Source: an uncultured Clostridia bacterium (GTDB lineage: Bacteria; Bacillota; Clostridia; UBA1381). From it: DNA of 8,040 bases. This document shows positions 5,383 to 8,040 of the stretch, in pieces. The stretch is from assembly GCA_910585795.1 (NCBI GenBank), contig CAJUFV010000252.1, positions 1-8,040 of the forward strand, in the 5' to 3' direction. The notes under the pieces were generated by a model. That model saw only the letters and a list, made by a program, of their open reading frames with translations, did not search any database and was not told where the DNA came from. Position 1 is the stretch's first letter. Each line of letters begins with the position of its first letter. The position numbers were made by a program, and so were the translations under genes.

Positions 5383-6687
5383 TTACTTTACATCTACTTT
5401 TTCTCCCGCGAGAATTTTATTCATTGTTCTCGCGGCGCACATTTTACCGCACATTGAGCAGGTATGCTTTTCCTCCGGCGGAAGCTCGTTGTAATATCTT
5501 TTCGGTTTTTCAGGCTCTATCGCGTACTTAAACATTTCCTCCCAGCATACACGCCTTCTGGCATCACTCATTTTATCATCAATTTCGCGCGCTCCTTTTA
5601 TCCCCTTTGCCATATCTCCGGCATGCGCGGCAATCTTTGAAGCTACAATCCCCTCCTTAACATCATCCGCGTCAGGAAGACGCAAATGCTCGGCAGGCGT
5701 CACATAACATAGAAAATCTGCTCCATTAGCGGCCGCGACAGCGCCGCCTATCGCGGAGGTGATATGGTCATATCCCGGAGCAATGTCCGTCACAAGCGGT
5801 CCCAATACATAAAACGGAGCGTTGTGGCAAAGACGTTTTTCCAGCTTCATATTTGCGGCAATTTCGTCAATCGTCATGTGTCCCGGGCCTTCAATCATAA
5901 CCTGAACATTCTTTTCCCAAGCTCGTTTAGTAAGTATTCCCAGCTCTATAAGCTCTGTTATCTGAGAAGCGTCAGTTGAATCATGAGTCGAACCAGGACG
6001 GCAGGCGTCACCCAGACTTATTGTTACATCATATTTTTCAAGAATATCAAGTACTCTGTCATAATATTCATAGAAAGGATTTTCATTGCCCGTCATTTCC
6101 ATCCACGCGTATATAAGCGAACCGCCTCGGGAAACGATATTTGTAAGACGCCCTCCTGACGCCTTAAAAATTTCAGCTGTTCTGCGGTTTATACCGGCAT
6201 GAATTGTCATAAAATCCACACCCTCTTTAGCATGCGCCTCAATAACCTCAAGAAATTCCTCCGCGTTTATATCCGCAAGCTCCTTATCCAAATATCCTAC
6301 CGCGTCATACATAGGTACTGTTCCTATCATCGCCGGACACTCATTAATAAGTCTCTGACGAAATTCATGCGTTTTTCCGTAACAGCTTAAATCCATTATA
6401 GCCTCAGCTTTCATATCAATAGCCATACGTACTTTTTCCCATTCAATACTGTAATCAGTACAATCCTTTGATATACCAAGATTTACGTTAATTTTCGTTT
6501 TCATACCCTCGCCTACCGCTTCAGGACTTAATGCGGTATGATTTTTATTTGCGGGAATAACAACACATCCCTGAGCAATTTTTTCACGAAGCAGTTCGGC
6601 GTCTATATTTTCTTTCGCGCATACAAGCTCCATTTCAGGAGTAATAATACCTTTTTTTGCGGCATCCATTTGGGTAGTGTAACTCAT
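5383..6687 (-). CDS. thiC: Phosphomethylpyrimidine synthase (HMP-P synthase)
   Basis: A radical SAM enzyme of thiamin synthesis that rearranges aminoimidazole ribotide into 4-amino-5-hydroxymethyl-2-methylpyrimidine phosphate. At 434 residues it is the short form; E. coli ThiC is over 600. Clear family segments are NVNLGISKDC (67-76), GTVPMYDAV (122-130), GVDFMTIHAGI (156-166), SRGGSLIYAWM (186-196), SLGDACRPGS (224-233), VMIEGPGHM (263-271), GPLVTDIAPGYDHITSAIGG (296-315) and CYVTPAEHL (327-335). The C-terminal cluster motif is C410, C413, C417 (CSMCGKMC), spaced CX2CX3C rather than the CX2CX4C of proteobacterial enzymes. The start ATG has GAGGA seven bases upstream. It is first in a three-gene operon behind a TPP riboswitch. 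No thiD, thiE or thiazole genes are in the window. Confidence 0.97.
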   Translation of the reverse strand: MSYTTQMDAAKKGIITPEMELVCAKENIDAELLREKIAQGCVVIPANKNHTALSPEAVGEGMKTKINVNLGISKDCTDYSIEWEKVRMAIDMKAEAIMDLSCYGKTHEFRQRLINECPAMIGTVPMYDAVGYLDKELADINAEEFLEVIEAHAKEGVDFMTIHAGINRRTAEIFKASGGRLTNIVSRGGSLIYAWMEMTGNENPFYEYYDRVLDILEKYDVTISLGDACRPGSTHDSTDASQITELIELGILTKRAWEKNVQVMIEGPGHMTIDEIAANMKLEKRLCHNAPFYVLGPLVTDIAPGYDHITSAIGGAVAAANGADFLCYVTPAEHLRLPDADDVKEGIVASKIAAHAGDMAKGIKGAREIDDKMSDARRRVCWEEMFKYAIEPEKPKRYYNELPPEEKHTCSMCGKMCAARTMNKILAGEKVDVK

Positions 6688-6741
6688 TTATTTTTCCTCA
6701 TTTCTTAATATTATTCAAGCTGTAAAAAATTCCCATATACG

Positions 6742-6765
6742 AAAAAAAGCTCACAAAAAGAGAGC
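6742..6765 (-). terminator. Riboswitch-controlled terminator upstream of thiC
   Basis: In the minus-strand RNA GCUCUC-UUUUU-GUGAGC forms a stem with one U-U mismatch, followed by seven U (A7 at 6742-6748). It lies between the TPP aptamer and the thiC ribosome site. Its 5' arm with the following U's (6756-6765) can instead pair over ten continuous base pairs with AAAGGGGAGC at the start of the aptamer (6862-6871), giving an antiterminator. Confidence 0.82.
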
Positions 6766-6780
6766 ATAAAAATTCGTTCA

Positions 6781-6871
6781 TTTTCCGCTGCGGCATTATC
6801 CGTATGCAGTCAATGGGTCGAAGCCGCTCATTTTCATTGTCAGACTTCCTCTCAGCAATAAGCTCCCCTTT
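6781..6871 (-). ncRNA. TPP riboswitch (Thi-box) aptamer
   Basis: On the minus strand the conserved blocks occur in order: GGGGAGC (6868-6862), GCUGAGA (6856-6850), ACCC (6818-6815), then GGAUAAUGCC (6801-6792) and GCGGAAAAUGA. GGG pairs with CCC (P2), AGC with GCU (P3), GAAGUC with GGCUUC in a variable side helix (P3a), and CUGC/GCAG with CGG/CCG enclose GGAUAAUGCC (P4/P5). The usual CUGAUCUGG block is changed to CUGCAUACGG. P1 is not clear by eye. It senses thiamin pyrophosphate and controls thiC through the terminator that follows. Confidence 0.93.
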
Positions 6872-6883
6872 ATTATTGGAAAC

Positions 6884-6912
6884 ATTATATAATAAATTAT
6901 TATATATGTCAA
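6884..6912 (-). promoter_or_regulatory. Consensus housekeeping promoter of the thiC operon
   Basis: On the minus strand TTGACA (6907-6912) and TATAAT (6884-6889) are both perfect consensus with a 17-base spacer. The predicted transcript start near 6876-6878 falls just before the GGGGAGC block of the TPP aptamer, giving a very short lead-in. Such a strong promoter suits control by premature termination. Confidence 0.9.
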
Positions 6913-7066
6913 GCTTATAGGCAGAAACAATCCTACACGATAGCTTTGTATAATTACAGCAAACTGTCAATTCATTATTTGTCTATATACCATAAAAATG
7001 GATAAATTAACATTCAAAAATCAACCTATTAATATCATATCATGCTATTTAATTATTAGTTAATTT

Positions 7067-8008
7067 TTACTCATCAAAAATCTCGCATATAATCTCTTCC
7101 AGCACACTGTTTTTTGACATCTTATAGTTCATAAGATATTTCAGATATCTAAACCCCTTGCGTAATTGATTTGTTGCCACTCTCCAACAATTTCCATCTG
7201 TAATTAACGCGAAATCAATATTATCTTTTTTTAAATCACTCTGTCTATTTATATATGAATCTATTATTTCTTCTGGCTTAGACCCTCCGCCATTAAAAAA
7301 GTTTACTTCAATATTCATACATTTATTGTTTTTAAGCAAAATAAAATCAGCTTTTCTATTAGCAATATCATCGTTAATGTTAAATCCATATTTTTCAAGT
7401 ATTTTAAATTTTTTTTGAGTAATTAATTTAACATCAAATCTATCGCAAATTTGCCTTATCATTGGTTCACAAGCCAACTCAAACGCCTTGCCTCCTCTAT
7501 TCTTTCTTCCATTGGAATCTAATCCTACCAATACTCCTACCACATAATCAAGAACACTTTTTTCAATTATATTTTGAAATAAATTTTTCAGTCCCATGTG
7601 CTTGAAAAAATCCAAATATCGGTACCTTTGCTCAATCGTAAGACCATTCATATCAGAAGTATACTTAAAACTAAATTCTTGTACATCCTCACTGTCTATT
7701 TCACTACCAATAACTTTCAAATCTGTTTTACCTGAAATCATTTTATCTCTTTCTGCTTTTGCTAACGCAAATAAAAACGGAAAAGTTTTAATAACTGTAG
7801 GTACTTTTTGAAGCAAATTCAAAAACATATTATCAAAATTTTCATGACAGTTAATCAAAGCATCCATCGAATGAAACTCTATAATATAGTCATCCAATCC
7901 AGCAATATTGTCCCAATCAATATAAAAATTAAATCCTCTATTCGTTTCAAGTAAATTTTCTTCAAAAATTTCTATTAGTTCATCTGTAGTTTTATTAATA
8001 TAATTCAT
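7067..8008 (-). CDS. Type II restriction endonuclease, DpnII/MboI family (GATC)
   Basis: Restriction enzyme that cuts unmodified DNA; characterised DpnII-family members recognise GATC. The 313-residue product is slightly longer than DpnII itself. The most telling segments, which I match from memory to DpnII, are VLDYVVGVLVGLDSNGRKNR (152-171), KADFILL (219-225) leading to IEVNFFNGGGSK (233-244), and LITDGNCWRVATNQLRKGF (268-286). D221 and E234 with N236 fit a PD-(D/E)xK-type site in which the last Lys is replaced by Asn, as in DpnII. The start ATG follows AAGGAG by ten bases. Sampled lines average about 27% GC, against roughly 45% in sampled thiC lines, which suggests horizontal acquisition. 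No methyltransferase lies in the window; it would be expected upstream, past the right edge. The window itself contains no GATC that I can find. Confidence 0.92.
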   Translation of the reverse strand: MNYINKTTDELIEIFEENLLETNRGFNFYIDWDNIAGLDDYIIEFHSMDALINCHENFDNMFLNLLQKVPTVIKTFPFLFALAKAERDKMISGKTDLKVIGSEIDSEDVQEFSFKYTSDMNGLTIEQRYRYLDFFKHMGLKNLFQNIIEKSVLDYVVGVLVGLDSNGRKNRGGKAFELACEPMIRQICDRFDVKLITQKKFKILEKYGFNINDDIANRKADFILLKNNKCMNIEVNFFNGGGSKPEEIIDSYINRQSDLKKDNIDFALITDGNCWRVATNQLRKGFRYLKYLMNYKMSKNSVLEEIICEIFDE

Positions 8009-8040
8009 TAAAAATTTCTCCTTAGTATTAGAAATTAAAA

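Noticed and set aside
5059..5457. Plus-strand open frame (132 codons) opposite the radical SAM and thiC genes
   Set aside because: It spans the boundary of two clear minus-strand genes and reads as low-complexity antisense sequence.
6698..6970. Minus-strand open frame of 90 codons upstream of thiC
   Set aside because: It covers the promoter, TPP aptamer and terminator of the thiC leader and has no recognisable product. Conserved riboswitch blocks explain the sequence.
1..8040. CRISPR arrays, tRNA or rRNA genes, insertion sequences
   Set aside because: No regularly spaced repeats, cloverleaf-type sequences, transposase-like proteins or paired terminal repeats were seen.

Overview
The window suggests a low-GC Firmicute of the class Clostridia. 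The signs are about 40% GC in the core genes, strong Shine-Dalgarno sites, a C-terminal triple SLH cell-wall module, a SigB/SigF/SigG-type sigma factor, a short-form ThiC behind a TPP riboswitch with a terminator platform, and a TatD-linked radical SAM protein. The genus cannot be fixed from the sequence. Every convincing gene lies on the minus strand, so transcription runs from high to low coordinates.

Right end (about 7067-8040): a very AT-rich gene encodes a DpnII/MboI-family type II restriction endonuclease, a family that cuts GATC. Its partner methyltransferase is not in the window and would be expected just beyond the right edge. By eye I find no GATC in the whole 8,040 bases, although composition alone predicts about 25-30. 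Self-avoidance by a GATC-restricting host would explain this.

Middle (about 3861-6912): a consensus promoter (TTGACA, 17 nt, TATAAT) precedes a TPP riboswitch and an intrinsic terminator. Next come thiC (HMP-phosphate synthase), a TatD-family-associated radical SAM protein and an EamA/DMT transporter, packed at 19 and 31 bp and closed by a terminator. This is a thiamin-responsive operon. The second and third genes have no assigned role in thiamin metabolism, which makes the transporter a candidate thiamin- or precursor-related carrier.

Left-centre (389-3821): an extended -10 promoter leads into an unrecognised single-pass membrane protein. After a 132-bp gap come a group-3 sigma factor, pyrE (orotate phosphoribosyltransferase) and a secreted SLH-domain protein, spaced 19 and 15 bp, ending at a long perfect terminator hairpin. 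No anti-sigma kinase or anti-anti-sigma gene is visible. The 132-bp gap holds a 39-codon open frame running into the sigma start, plus an 8-bp inverted repeat. It could be a gene remnant or a structured leader.

Left end (1-388): no credible gene. It contains a run of up to four hairpin-plus-T6 elements on the plus strand and a Shine-Dalgarno-like site with no start codon after it.
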